From: an uncultured Clostridia bacterium
GTDB lineage: Bacteria; Bacillota; Clostridia; Oscillospirales; Acutalibacteraceae
Reading direction: 5' to 3'
Length of the DNA stretch: 34,128 nucleotides
NCBI GenBank assembly: GCA_947165755.1
Contig: CAMVBR010000005.1
Location: forward strand, 1-34,128
How positions within the stretch are numbered: position 1 is the first letter of the stretch; each line of letters begins with the position of its first letter. Shown piece after piece: positions 25,346 through 32,765 of this stretch. The translations under genes and the position numbers were made by a program. The notes beneath the pieces are model-generated. The model was not told where the DNA came from. It saw only the letters and a program-made list of their open reading frames with translations, and searched no databases.

Positions 25346-25786
25346 TCACTGCATATTCTCGATCTCTGTGATCTGATCAACGCGCCGCTGGTGACGTCCG
25401 CCCTCGAAAGCCGTATTCAGAAATACGTTTACAAGCTCAATGGCAGCCCCCGGGCCGATCACTCTTGCGCCGAGGCAAAGCGCGTTTGCATCGTTATGCA
25501 TACGCGTATATTTAGCGCTGAAATAGTCCGTGCAGCAAGCGGCGCGAATGCCCTTCACCTTATTGGCGGCGATCGAAATGCCGATCCCGGTCCCGCAGCA
25601 GAGAATTGCTTTTTCACATTGCCCGGAAACCACCAGATCACAGGCTTTTTTTGCCTGATACGGATAATCAACGGAATCGGTATTGTATGCCCCGCAATCG
25701 ATATATTCGACCCCCTGAGAATCAAGATAAGCTTTGATCTCTTCTTTCAGCGGATATCCTGCGTGGTCGGAACTTAATGCGATCAT
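25346..25786 (-). CDS. rpiB: Ribose-5-phosphate isomerase B
   Basis: RpiB interconverts ribose-5-phosphate and ribulose-5-phosphate in the pentose phosphate pathway. The 146-residue protein shows MIALSSDHAGYPLKEEI at the N-terminus, the catalytic region LCCGTGIGISIAANK with Cys in the expected place, then HNDANALCLGARVIG. The ATG overlaps the tsaB stop by four bases (ATGA). RpiB close to upp is a common Bacillota arrangement; coupling with tsaB-tsaE is less usual. A close relative, LacA/LacB galactose-6-phosphate isomerase, is excluded by the context and these motifs. Confidence 0.93.
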   Translation of the reverse strand: MIALSSDHAGYPLKEEIKAYLDSQGVEYIDCGAYNTDSVDYPYQAKKACDLVVSGQCEKAILCCGTGIGISIAANKVKGIRAACCTDYFSAKYTRMHNDANALCLGARVIGPGAAIELVNVFLNTAFEGGRHQRRVDQITEIENMQ

Positions 25787-26493
25787 TGTTTTTTCTCTCC
25801 TTTGATTCTTTCTCTTTCCGCCTGCGGAAGCCGCAGGTAACTTGGCAGAAGAGCATCGCCGTCGATCCCCTCTTCGCCATTATTATACCGCAGCCAGGCG
25901 GCAAATGCAACACCTGAACCGTGCTGACGGCAAAATATTTCGGGATACATACTGTAACGCACGTCGTTTTTTTCTTCAAGAAAAGACGCTGTCAGCGCTG
26001 CGCCGTCGCCAAGAAGCAACACGCGGCTTTCCTGTTTACGCAAGTATTCATAAAAAGCATCCAAACGAATCGCGCAATCCGCCATGCGGCGAATAAGTTT
26101 TCCATCCGCATATTGAAAAGCCGCCGTATACACCTGATTGCATCTTGCGTCCATCACGGGGCAAATCAAAAAATCTTCCAGCATCGCACCGGCGGCAAGC
26201 CCTTCCAGGGTAGAGACGCCGTACACCTTTTTATCCGTACCGAAAACAAGTCCCTTTACCGCGGAAATACCGATCCGTACACCCGTGAAGGATCCGGGCC
26301 CCTGCGCCACGGCAAAAGCATCTATATCGCTTACGCAAACGCCGGCATTTCGCAAACAGGTATCGATCAGCGTCATCAGCGTTTCCGAATGCGTCAGCCC
26401 AAGATTCAGATACGTTTCCGCGATCAGCTTCCCGTCCTTTACGATTGCAGCGCCTGCGGATACCGCAGAACTGTCAATACCGAGAATCATCAT
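25783..26493 (-). CDS. tsaB: tRNA threonylcarbamoyl transfer complex protein TsaB
   Basis: TsaB binds TsaD and TsaE in the complex that places threonylcarbamoyl on A37 of ANN-decoding tRNAs (t6A). The 236-residue protein has LGIDSSAVSAGAAIV near the start and AQGPGSFTGVRIGISAVKGL, the family's strongest signature. TsaB resembles TsaD but lacks its metal-binding histidines, as seen here. The start overlaps the tsaE stop by one base (TGATG), and GGGAGG lies nine bases upstream inside tsaE. tsaD and rimI, which usually follow, are missing; rpiB takes their place. Confidence 0.93.
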   Translation of the reverse strand: MMILGIDSSAVSAGAAIVKDGKLIAETYLNLGLTHSETLMTLIDTCLRNAGVCVSDIDAFAVAQGPGSFTGVRIGISAVKGLVFGTDKKVYGVSTLEGLAAGAMLEDFLICPVMDARCNQVYTAAFQYADGKLIRRMADCAIRLDAFYEYLRKQESRVLLLGDGAALTASFLEEKNDVRYSMYPEIFCRQHGSGVAFAAWLRYNNGEEGIDGDALLPSYLRLPQAERERIKGEKKQ

Positions 26494-26930
26494 CAGAAGC
26501 ACCCTCCCTTCACGGTGATCACCCGTTCGTTTTCATTTTGCGTTTTATCGATGGAAACGTCTATGATTCTGGAACTGTAATCGTTTTCAATGAAATCGCG
26601 TATATTCTCACTCCACTCAATAAACAGAACGCTTTCATCGGAGATGTAATCAAAAAAACCGGTAGAATACAGGTCTTCCTCCGTCGCCACGCGATACATG
26701 TCGAAATGATAGATATGGGGCTCTCCGCCATAATCGTTCACAAGCGCGAAGGTGGGGCTGGAAACGAAGGCCGTATTCCCGTATGCCTTCAGCGCGCCGC
26801 GTACGAAAGCCGTTTTTCCGGCGCCCATTTCTCCGCTGAACAAAACAATGCTCCCGCCGGCAATGTTTCTGCCGAGCGTTTCTGCAAGGCGCATGGTTTC
26901 CGATTCACTTTGTGTAGTATATCTCTGCAA
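26493..26930 (-). CDS. tsaE: tRNA threonylcarbamoyl complex ATPase TsaE
   Basis: TsaE is the small ATPase that drives turnover of the TsaB-TsaD t6A complex. The 145-residue protein has the P-loop GEMGAGKTAF, the switch region SSPTFALVNDYGG, then IYHFDMYR and FIEWSEN with the conserved Glu and Trp. I take a TTG start with GGGAG nine bases before it; another TTG three codons upstream abuts that site and so seems too close. It heads the tsaE-tsaB-rpiB operon and diverges from rodA. Confidence 0.92.
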   Translation of the reverse strand: MQRYTTQSESETMRLAETLGRNIAGGSIVLFSGEMGAGKTAFVRGALKAYGNTAFVSSPTFALVNDYGGEPHIYHFDMYRVATEEDLYSTGFFDYISDESVLFIEWSENIRDFIENDYSSRIIDVSIDKTQNENERVITVKGGCF

Positions 26931-26955
26931 TATAGTCAACTCCCAAAAGAAGGTA

Positions 26956-26984
26956 TTGAAATCATTCGTTGAAAAATATATAAT
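26956..26984 (+). promoter_or_regulatory. Promoter for rodA
   Basis: TTGAAA (26956-26961) and TATAAT (26979-26984) with a 17-base spacer. A second TTGAAA (26969-26974) and TATAAT (26990-26995) lie just downstream with a shorter, 15-base spacer. The start codon is 40 bases beyond the first -10 box. Confidence 0.7.
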
Positions 26985-27023
26985 ACAATTATAATTAGCA
27001 AGAAAGGCAAATGCTTCAAATAA

Positions 27024-28208
27024 ATGGAACGTATACTGCTGAAACTGAAAACTCTGATCAAAGAAACAGACCTGCTTCTGCTTTTTCTTTGTGCAGCCGC
27101 GTCTTTTTACGGGATCGTCATGGTATACAGCGCAACCCGCGCCGGTATTCCCGAGGGCGGGTTTATTTCCCGTGACGCCCGCACCATGCTGCTGGCGGTA
27201 GCGATCGGCGCCGTATTCGCAGTAACCGTTTCATTTATCGATTATAATTTTATCACAAAAATGTTCCCACTGATCGGGGCTGTTTGCCTCGCGCTGATGC
27301 TTGCGCTCTTTATTTGGGGCAAAGGCCCTGTGGAACGCCCCGACGCGAAGACGTGGCTCTCCTTGGGTTCCAGCGGTCTGTATTTCCAACCGTCGGAATT
27401 GCTGAAGATCGGTTTTATCATTACGTTCGGCATGCATCTGGAACTCATCAGCGACAAGATCACTCAGTTGCCGCATGTTTTATTGCTTTGCGCGCACGCG
27501 GCGATCCCGATCGGTCTTGTTGCGATCACCGGCGATATGGGCAGCGCGCTGATCTTCATCGTCATTTTTCTTGTTATGATGTTCTGCGCGGGCGTGCGGC
27601 TGCGCTATTTCGCCATCGGTGCGGCGCTTGTTGCAGCGGCGGCGCCCGCGATCTGGTATTTCATCTTCGACGCGACCCAAAAGAACCGCATTCTCGGGCT
27701 GATCTACCCGGAACGTTATGCGGATATCATGTATCAGCAAAATCAGGGAATGCGGGCGATCACCTCCGGAGGCTTCACCGGGCAGGGCTTATTCAACGGC
27801 GCCCTCACGCAAATCGACAACGCGATCCCGGAGGCCGAAAACGATATGATATTCACCTGTATCGGCGAAGAACTGGGGCTTGTAGGCTGCGCCGCGGCCT
27901 TGCTGCTTATTCTGGCAATCATTGCCCGTATTATGTTTGTCGGCCACAAGTCCAGATACGGCGCAACGAAACTGATGTGCTACGGCTTCGCGGGCATGCT
28001 TGCCGCGCAGACGATCGTAAACATAGGTATGTGCCTGTCGCTGCTCCCGGTCATCGGCATCACGCTCCCGTTCTTCAGCGCGGGCGGCTCCTCGAATCTC
28101 TGCGTTTATATCGGCATTGGCCTGATCCTCAGCATTTATCGTTTCGATAAAGAAAAGGATGCGGTCCGGTTCCGCTTTTCCAATCTTACGCCATTTACAG
28201 GTGCTTAA
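27024..28208 (+). CDS. rodA: Peptidoglycan glycosyltransferase RodA (SEDS family)
   Basis: RodA polymerises glycan strands from lipid II for side-wall growth, working with a class B penicillin-binding protein. The 394-residue protein has about ten membrane helices and the family blocks FQPSELLKIG, TGDMGSALIF, QQNQGMRAITSGGFTGQG, PEAENDMIF and LPFFSAGGSSNL. FtsW and SpoVE are close alternatives, and PEAENDMIF differs from the usual PEAHTDFIF. The ATG has no good ribosome site: AAAGG is 16 bases upstream and an in-frame stop precedes the ATG directly. It overlaps the pcrA stop by four bases, tail to tail. Confidence 0.88.
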   Translation: MERILLKLKTLIKETDLLLLFLCAAASFYGIVMVYSATRAGIPEGGFISRDARTMLLAVAIGAVFAVTVSFIDYNFITKMFPLIGAVCLALMLALFIWGKGPVERPDAKTWLSLGSSGLYFQPSELLKIGFIITFGMHLELISDKITQLPHVLLLCAHAAIPIGLVAITGDMGSALIFIVIFLVMMFCAGVRLRYFAIGAALVAAAAPAIWYFIFDATQKNRILGLIYPERYADIMYQQNQGMRAITSGGFTGQGLFNGALTQIDNAIPEAENDMIFTCIGEELGLVGCAAALLLILAIIARIMFVGHKSRYGATKLMCYGFAGMLAAQTIVNIGMCLSLLPVIGITLPFFSAGGSSNLCVYIGIGLILSIYRFDKEKDAVRFRFSNLTPFTGA

Positions 28209-30673
28209 AGCTTTTCAAGCTTTGCCATCCCCTGCATCAGTTTTTTGGTTCCGCAGGAATCAAAAGCAACTTCAAGAAGCACGTCGTTCCCTAAAGGCGC
28301 TGCGGAAAGAACAAGCCCTGCGCCGAACTTTTTATGACGTACGGTATCGCCTGCTTTCAATGCAACGATCGCGGGTGATTCTTTTTTTTGCGGCGGTTTA
28401 TAGAAAGCGTCCTGCACTGCCGTTTTTTTCGGGGCAAACGAATCGGCAGAGAAACCTCCGGACGATTTGAAGCGTTCTGCGCCATAGTCATAGGAACGGC
28501 TGCCGCCGGCAGCGGAATATACCGCGCCGTATGCCCCCCCGGCGCGGTTGTTCCGATAACCGAAAGCGGCAGAAACACGCGGCGAGGTATCGTCGATCAA
28601 AGCCGCCGGAACTTCGTCGAGAAAAAGCGAAGGCGGATTTGCCGTTGTTTTTCCGTATTGCATACGCGCAGAGGCCTTCGTCAGGCACAACAGTTCTTTT
28701 GCTCTGGTAATGCCCACATAAGCAAGACGACGCTCCTCCTCCAGCGCGCGGGGATCGTCAAAAGACTTGGAGGAAGGAAAAAGACCGTCTTCCATTCCAA
28801 CGAGATAAACGACCGGAAACTCAAGACCTTTTGCGGAATGCAGGGTCATGAGCGTAACGGTATCCAACTGATCGTCGTAATTATCTATATCCGATAACAA
28901 CGCGATCTCTTCCAAAAATCCCTCCAGCGACGCTTCTTCTCCGTTTTCCTGCTCGTAACGCGCCAGCGTCGAATATAATTCGTCCAGATTTTCAAGCCGT
29001 TCTTCTTTCGTTTCTTCATCCTGTGAAAGCGATGCTGCATACCCGCTTTCGTTCATGATCATCCGGAACCCTTCGGCAAGCGTTCCGTTGGCCAATCTTG
29101 CGGAAAAACTGTCGATCATCTCGGTAAACAGCTTCAGCTTCGCCGCGCTTCTTGAAAGAGCGGAATACTCGTCGGCGCGCGCCATCACGCTGTACATGCT
29201 CTCGCCGAGGTACGCTGCAATCGAAGAAACGTTATTCATCGTGGTTTCGCCGATCCCGCGCTTCGGCTCATTGATGATGCGGCGCAGCCGCACGTTATCG
29301 TTATGGTTCACCGTAACCGCCAGATACGCGACCGCGTCACGGATCTCCTTGCGTTCATAAAACCGGCGTCCGCCGATCACACGGTACGGGATCGCGCTTC
29401 GCACAAGAGCGCGTTCAATATTGTTTGACTGCGCGTTTGTTCTGTATAAAACCGCGAAATCGGAAAACGGACGCCCGGCGGCGCTCTTTTCCATAATACT
29501 GTCGGCAACGAATCTGCCTTCCTCGGCTTCATCGGCACAGGTATGCAGTTCGATTTTTTCGCCTCTTTCGTTTGACGTCCAAAGATTTTTGCCCTTGCGC
29601 TCACTGTTATTCGCGATCACTGCGTTTGCGGCGTCCAGGATGGTTCCGGTGGAGCGGTAATTCTCCTCCAGACGGATCACGACGGCATGATCAAACTGTT
29701 CTTCAAAACTGAGTATATTTTCAATATTTGCCCCGCGGAAGCTGTAAATACTCTGGTCATCGTCACCAACCACGCAAATATTCTTATGGCCCCCGGCGAG
29801 CAAGGAAACCAGCACGTACTGCGCGTGGTTCGTATCCTGATATTCATCCACCATAATATAGCGGAACCGCTGCCGGTAATAATCCAGCGCCTGCGGATTA
29901 TCCTGCAAAAGCTTAACGGTATTTACAATAATATCATCAAAATCCATTGCGTCGGCGTTCTTCAGCATCTGCTGATACAACGTATAGATTCTTTTGATAT
30001 AATCTTTTTTCTGATCGAACCCTCTCGGTCCGTCCGTGCTGTACTCCTCAGGGCCGATCAAAGAATCCTTTGCCCTGCTGATTTCGGTCAGAACCGTTTT
30101 CTGGGACAGTATTTTTTCGTCAATGTTCAGTTGGCGCTGACAGTCTCTGATCAGACGCTTGGAATCGTCCGTATCATAAATCGTAAAATGCGAAGAAAAT
30201 CCGATCGAATCGCTCTCACGGCGCAAAATACGCACACATGCGGAATGGAAGGTGCTTGCCCATATTTCGTTGCCTTCCTCACCGAGCATGTTCACCAAAC
30301 GTTCCTTCAGTTCATTCGCCGCTTTATTTGTGAACGTGATCGCAAGGATCTGCCATGGCTTTGGCGGATCCACACACAGAAGCCCTTTCACTTCCCCGTA
30401 GACCGACGCGTCCCCCTGCAAATATCGCAGCATCAGCGCTTCCGCATCTTCAGTAAAATCAGCGTAAATCTTATTGCTGCAATAAGCATTTCCGTATTTC
30501 ATAAGGCAAGCGATACGGTTAACGATCACAGTCGTTTTTCCGCTTCCGGCGCCCGCAAGAATAAGCAGTGGCCCACATACTGTGGTCACTGCCTGAAACT
30601 GCATTGCGTTGAGCCTTGCGAAATCTTTTTCTATAATTTGTTTTCTAAAGCCGATCAGCCTTTCTTTATCCAT
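28205..30673 (-). CDS. pcrA: ATP-dependent DNA helicase PcrA/UvrD
   Basis: PcrA is a 3'-to-5' superfamily 1 helicase used in repair and in removing RecA. The 822-residue protein has the Q motif, Walker A GAGSGKT (residues 41-47), a Walker B region DEYQDTN, QSIYSFRGA, VVIRLEENYRST and a final Tudor-like module (VRHKKFGAGLVL). About 45 residues between motif I and ITFTNKAANELKER (near residues 58-108) form an insertion compared with Bacillus PcrA, which is about 740 residues. It lies nine bases after the fumarase gene and shares its stop with rodA on the opposite strand. Confidence 0.93.
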   Translation of the reverse strand: MDKERLIGFRKQIIEKDFARLNAMQFQAVTTVCGPLLILAGAGSGKTTVIVNRIACLMKYGNAYCSNKIYADFTEDAEALMLRYLQGDASVYGEVKGLLCVDPPKPWQILAITFTNKAANELKERLVNMLGEEGNEIWASTFHSACVRILRRESDSIGFSSHFTIYDTDDSKRLIRDCQRQLNIDEKILSQKTVLTEISRAKDSLIGPEEYSTDGPRGFDQKKDYIKRIYTLYQQMLKNADAMDFDDIIVNTVKLLQDNPQALDYYRQRFRYIMVDEYQDTNHAQYVLVSLLAGGHKNICVVGDDDQSIYSFRGANIENILSFEEQFDHAVVIRLEENYRSTGTILDAANAVIANNSERKGKNLWTSNERGEKIELHTCADEAEEGRFVADSIMEKSAAGRPFSDFAVLYRTNAQSNNIERALVRSAIPYRVIGGRRFYERKEIRDAVAYLAVTVNHNDNVRLRRIINEPKRGIGETTMNNVSSIAAYLGESMYSVMARADEYSALSRSAAKLKLFTEMIDSFSARLANGTLAEGFRMIMNESGYAASLSQDEETKEERLENLDELYSTLARYEQENGEEASLEGFLEEIALLSDIDNYDDQLDTVTLMTLHSAKGLEFPVVYLVGMEDGLFPSSKSFDDPRALEEERRLAYVGITRAKELLCLTKASARMQYGKTTANPPSLFLDEVPAALIDDTSPRVSAAFGYRNNRAGGAYGAVYSAAGGSRSYDYGAERFKSSGGFSADSFAPKKTAVQDAFYKPPQKKESPAIVALKAGDTVRHKKFGAGLVLSAAPLGNDVLLEVAFDSCGTKKLMQGMAKLEKL

Positions 30674-30682
30674 ACGTTCCTC

Positions 30683-31219
30683 TTAATCTCTTTGAAAAAT
30701 ATTGTTTCCGTCCGCGTCGACCGCAACGATCAGCGGAAAATCCTTCACTTCAAGCCTTTTCACACTTTCACAGCCGAGGTCAAAAAAGGCGATCTCTTCC
30801 ATTTTTACAATACTGCGGCTGATCAGTGCGCCAAAACCGCCGCCCGCGCAAAAATAAACGGCGCGGTTGCGTTTTATGGCAGCGATCACCTCGTCGTTTC
30901 TGTTTCCCTTGCCGATCATGCCGACCAAACCGAGATCGAGCAGTCTCGGCGTAAAAACGTCCATTCTTGCCGAAGTGGTTGGTCCGAATGAGCCGATTTG
31001 CCCGTCCGGTTTCTGAGGCGTGGGACCGGCATAGTAAATCACGGCGCCGTTCAGGTCAAACGGCAGCGGCTGATTCTGATCCAACAATGAAAAAATCCTT
31101 CCGTGCGCAGCATCTCTCGCCGTGTATACCGTTCCGCACAGAAGCACCGATTCTCCTGCCCGCAGCGTTTCGGCTTCACAGCGAAGCATATCGGTGTAAA
31201 TACGCTTATTTTTTTCCAT
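30683..31219 (-). CDS. Class I fumarate hydratase beta subunit (FumA C-terminal domain)
   Basis: The 178-residue protein is the smaller subunit of the two-subunit, Fe-S dependent fumarate hydratase or tartrate dehydratase. TVYTARDAAHGR (about 31-42), YYAGPTPQK, GSFGPTTSARMD and MIGKGNR are the family's conserved blocks for substrate binding. The alpha subunit, which holds the Fe-S cluster cysteines and is normally adjacent, is not in this window. Fumarate and tartrate cannot be told apart by sequence here. It overlaps the DivIVA-like gene by 14 bases and is followed by pcrA after nine bases. Confidence 0.88.
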   Translation of the reverse strand: MEKNKRIYTDMLRCEAETLRAGESVLLCGTVYTARDAAHGRIFSLLDQNQPLPFDLNGAVIYYAGPTPQKPDGQIGSFGPTTSARMDVFTPRLLDLGLVGMIGKGNRNDEVIAAIKRNRAVYFCAGGGFGALISRSIVKMEEIAFFDLGCESVKRLEVKDFPLIVAVDADGNNIFQRD

Positions 31220-31829
31220 CGGGGCGTTTTACCTTTCTCAGCGTCACACGCGTGGGAGCGGTTTCGTTATTTTTCTCGGCGCTCTCCGCACCCTCTCGTT
31301 CAGACGGCTCCCCCACATTCTCGTCCGACGCAGGAACGTCCTCCGAAACCGATACGTCAAATTCCCTGCTCTTGTTCGCCGCTTCTTCTTCAAATGCAGC
31401 CAACTGCCCGCGCAGATCGCTCAGCTTTGCTTCGATTGCCGCCATCGACGCCGCAATAAAATCTTTTGTTTCAGCAGCTTGCCCGGAAATATCGTCAAGA
31501 TTCTCCGCAACCTCCTGAGAAGCTTCTACCGCCTGGTTCAGGATATCGTTTGCCGAATCGTTCGCTTCCTGTACGATCGTATCGGAAAAACGACGTGCGT
31601 CGTACATAGCCCTGCCGAGAAGCTGCTCATTCTGCCGTTCCGACTGAATTTCGGCGAGCTGTTTTTTGCAATTTTCAACTTCTGCTTTCAAAGAGGCGTT
31701 TTCATCATTCAAAGCGGCAAGCGCATTCTCAAGATCCGCTTTTTCATCCATCAATTTTTTGATAAACTGAATGACGTCGCCGCGATGAAACCCGGACAAA
31801 GATGAACGGAAGGACGGGAGCTCAGACAT
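31206..31829 (-). CDS. Coiled-coil protein with DivIVA-like N-terminus
   Basis: A 207-residue protein of unknown function. The first 20 residues (LPSFRSSLSGFHRGDVIQFI) resemble the lipid-binding start of DivIVA/GpsB proteins, with the pattern of a hydrophobic loop followed by DV..F. A coiled coil runs from about residue 25 to 80 and a second helical region from about 85 to 150. The tail is acidic and disordered, ending in a basic patch (RKVKRPDGKK). AAGGAG lies nine bases before the ATG. It may help organise cell-pole or wall proteins; this is inference. It heads the operon with the fumarase beta subunit and pcrA. Confidence 0.72.
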   Translation of the reverse strand: MSELPSFRSSLSGFHRGDVIQFIKKLMDEKADLENALAALNDENASLKAEVENCKKQLAEIQSERQNEQLLGRAMYDARRFSDTIVQEANDSANDILNQAVEASQEVAENLDDISGQAAETKDFIAASMAAIEAKLSDLRGQLAAFEEEAANKSREFDVSVSEDVPASDENVGEPSEREGAESAEKNNETAPTRVTLRKVKRPDGKK

Positions 31830-31859
31830 AAAACTATCTCCTTTTCTCATATTTCTTAA

Positions 31860-31888
31860 ATTTTAACATAATAATAGTATAAAAACAA
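31860..31888 (-). promoter_or_regulatory. Promoter for the DivIVA-like gene operon
   Basis: On the minus strand TTGTTT (31883-31888) and TAAAAT (31860-31865) are separated by 17 bases, about 30 bases before the ATG. It lies back to back with the nagB promoter. Confidence 0.65.
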
Positions 31889-31918
31889 GATTATTTTCCG
31901 TATTATTTGTTTTTTTGT

Positions 31919-31947
31919 TTGACACTGCTTTTTGTTCGCGTTATAAT
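31919..31947 (+). promoter_or_regulatory. Perfect consensus sigma-A promoter for nagB
   Basis: TTGACA (31919-31924) and TATAAT (31942-31947) with exactly 17 bases between. Both boxes match the consensus fully. GAGGAGG is the ribosome site, nine bases before the ATG. No clear operator palindrome is seen. Confidence 0.92.
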
Positions 31948-31976
31948 TTTTTTATAAAACGAGGAGGATCCCATTT

Positions 31977-32699
31977 ATGCAAATCAAGATTTTTCCGAAT
32001 GAAACCGAGTTAGCCCTTACGGCTGCCGATATTTTTGAAGAAACGATCACAAAAAAACCAAACGCCGTACTCGGTCTTGCAACAGGCGCTTCCCCTGTTC
32101 TTACGTATAAAGAATTGATCCGCCGCTGCAAAGCGGGCGTCATTTCTTTTGCGGACGTGATCACGTTCAATCTGGATGAATACTGCGACCTGCCCCGCGC
32201 TGATAAAAACAGTTACTATACGTTCATGCAGGAAAACTTGTTCGGGCACATCGATATCAAGCCCGAAAACGTGCATATCGAAGACGGAAACGCAGCAGAT
32301 TTTGAAGCGGAATGCAAAGCATACGACGCACAGATCGCAGCCGCAGGGTATATCGATCTTCAACTGCTCGGCATCGGTACAAACGGACATATCGGTTTCA
32401 ATGAACCTGGGGATGCGTTTACCGACGGCACGTTCCGTATTCGTCTCTCCGAAAGCACGATCAAAGCGAACAGCCGCTATTTTACCGATTCCAAGATGCC
32501 GGAATACGCGCTGACTATGGGCGTAGGTTCCATCATGAAGGCAAAAAAGATTCTTCTGATCGCCACAGGCAGCGCAAAGGCGGATGCCATTTACAACACG
32601 GTCAACGGCCCCGTATCTCCACATTGCCCTGCGTCTGTATTGCAGACCCACCCCGATGCAATTCTGCTTCTGGACGAAGCTGCGGCCGCGCGTTTATAA
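31977..32699 (+). CDS. nagB: Glucosamine-6-phosphate deaminase
   Basis: NagB converts glucosamine-6-phosphate to fructose-6-phosphate and ammonia, recycling amino sugars. The 240-residue protein has VLGLATGASP (phosphate-binding), FNLDEYCDL with Asp67, and LGIGTNGHIGFNEPG with His138 and Glu143 as catalytic residues. The short length and the Asn in TNGHIGF match the Gram-positive group, which lacks the allosteric extension of the E. coli enzyme. No nagA or NagR-type regulator is adjacent. It ends at a bidirectional terminator before tsf. Confidence 0.95.
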   Translation: MQIKIFPNETELALTAADIFEETITKKPNAVLGLATGASPVLTYKELIRRCKAGVISFADVITFNLDEYCDLPRADKNSYYTFMQENLFGHIDIKPENVHIEDGNAADFEAECKAYDAQIAAAGYIDLQLLGIGTNGHIGFNEPGDAFTDGTFRIRLSESTIKANSRYFTDSKMPEYALTMGVGSIMKAKKILLIATGSAKADAIYNTVNGPVSPHCPASVLQTHPDAILLLDEAAAARL

Positions 32700-32713
32700 T
32701 TCAACAAAATGAA

Positions 32714-32748
32714 ATAAGGCTGAGAGAGGTCATCTCCCAGCCTTTATT
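32714..32748. terminator. Bidirectional terminator between nagB and tsf
   Basis: AATAAGGCTG and CAGCCTTTATT pair with one extra T, continued by GAGA and TCTC, in the 66-base space between the converging genes. Both strands have T-rich tails after the stem. Confidence 0.85.
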
Positions 32749-32765
32749 ATTTTGAAAAGCTGCAA

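Noticed and set aside
29687-30991. 434-codon open frame on plus strand, opposite pcrA
   Set aside because: It lies fully antisense to pcrA and the fumarase gene, has no ribosome site, and its protein has no recognisable domain. It follows from codon use of the real genes.
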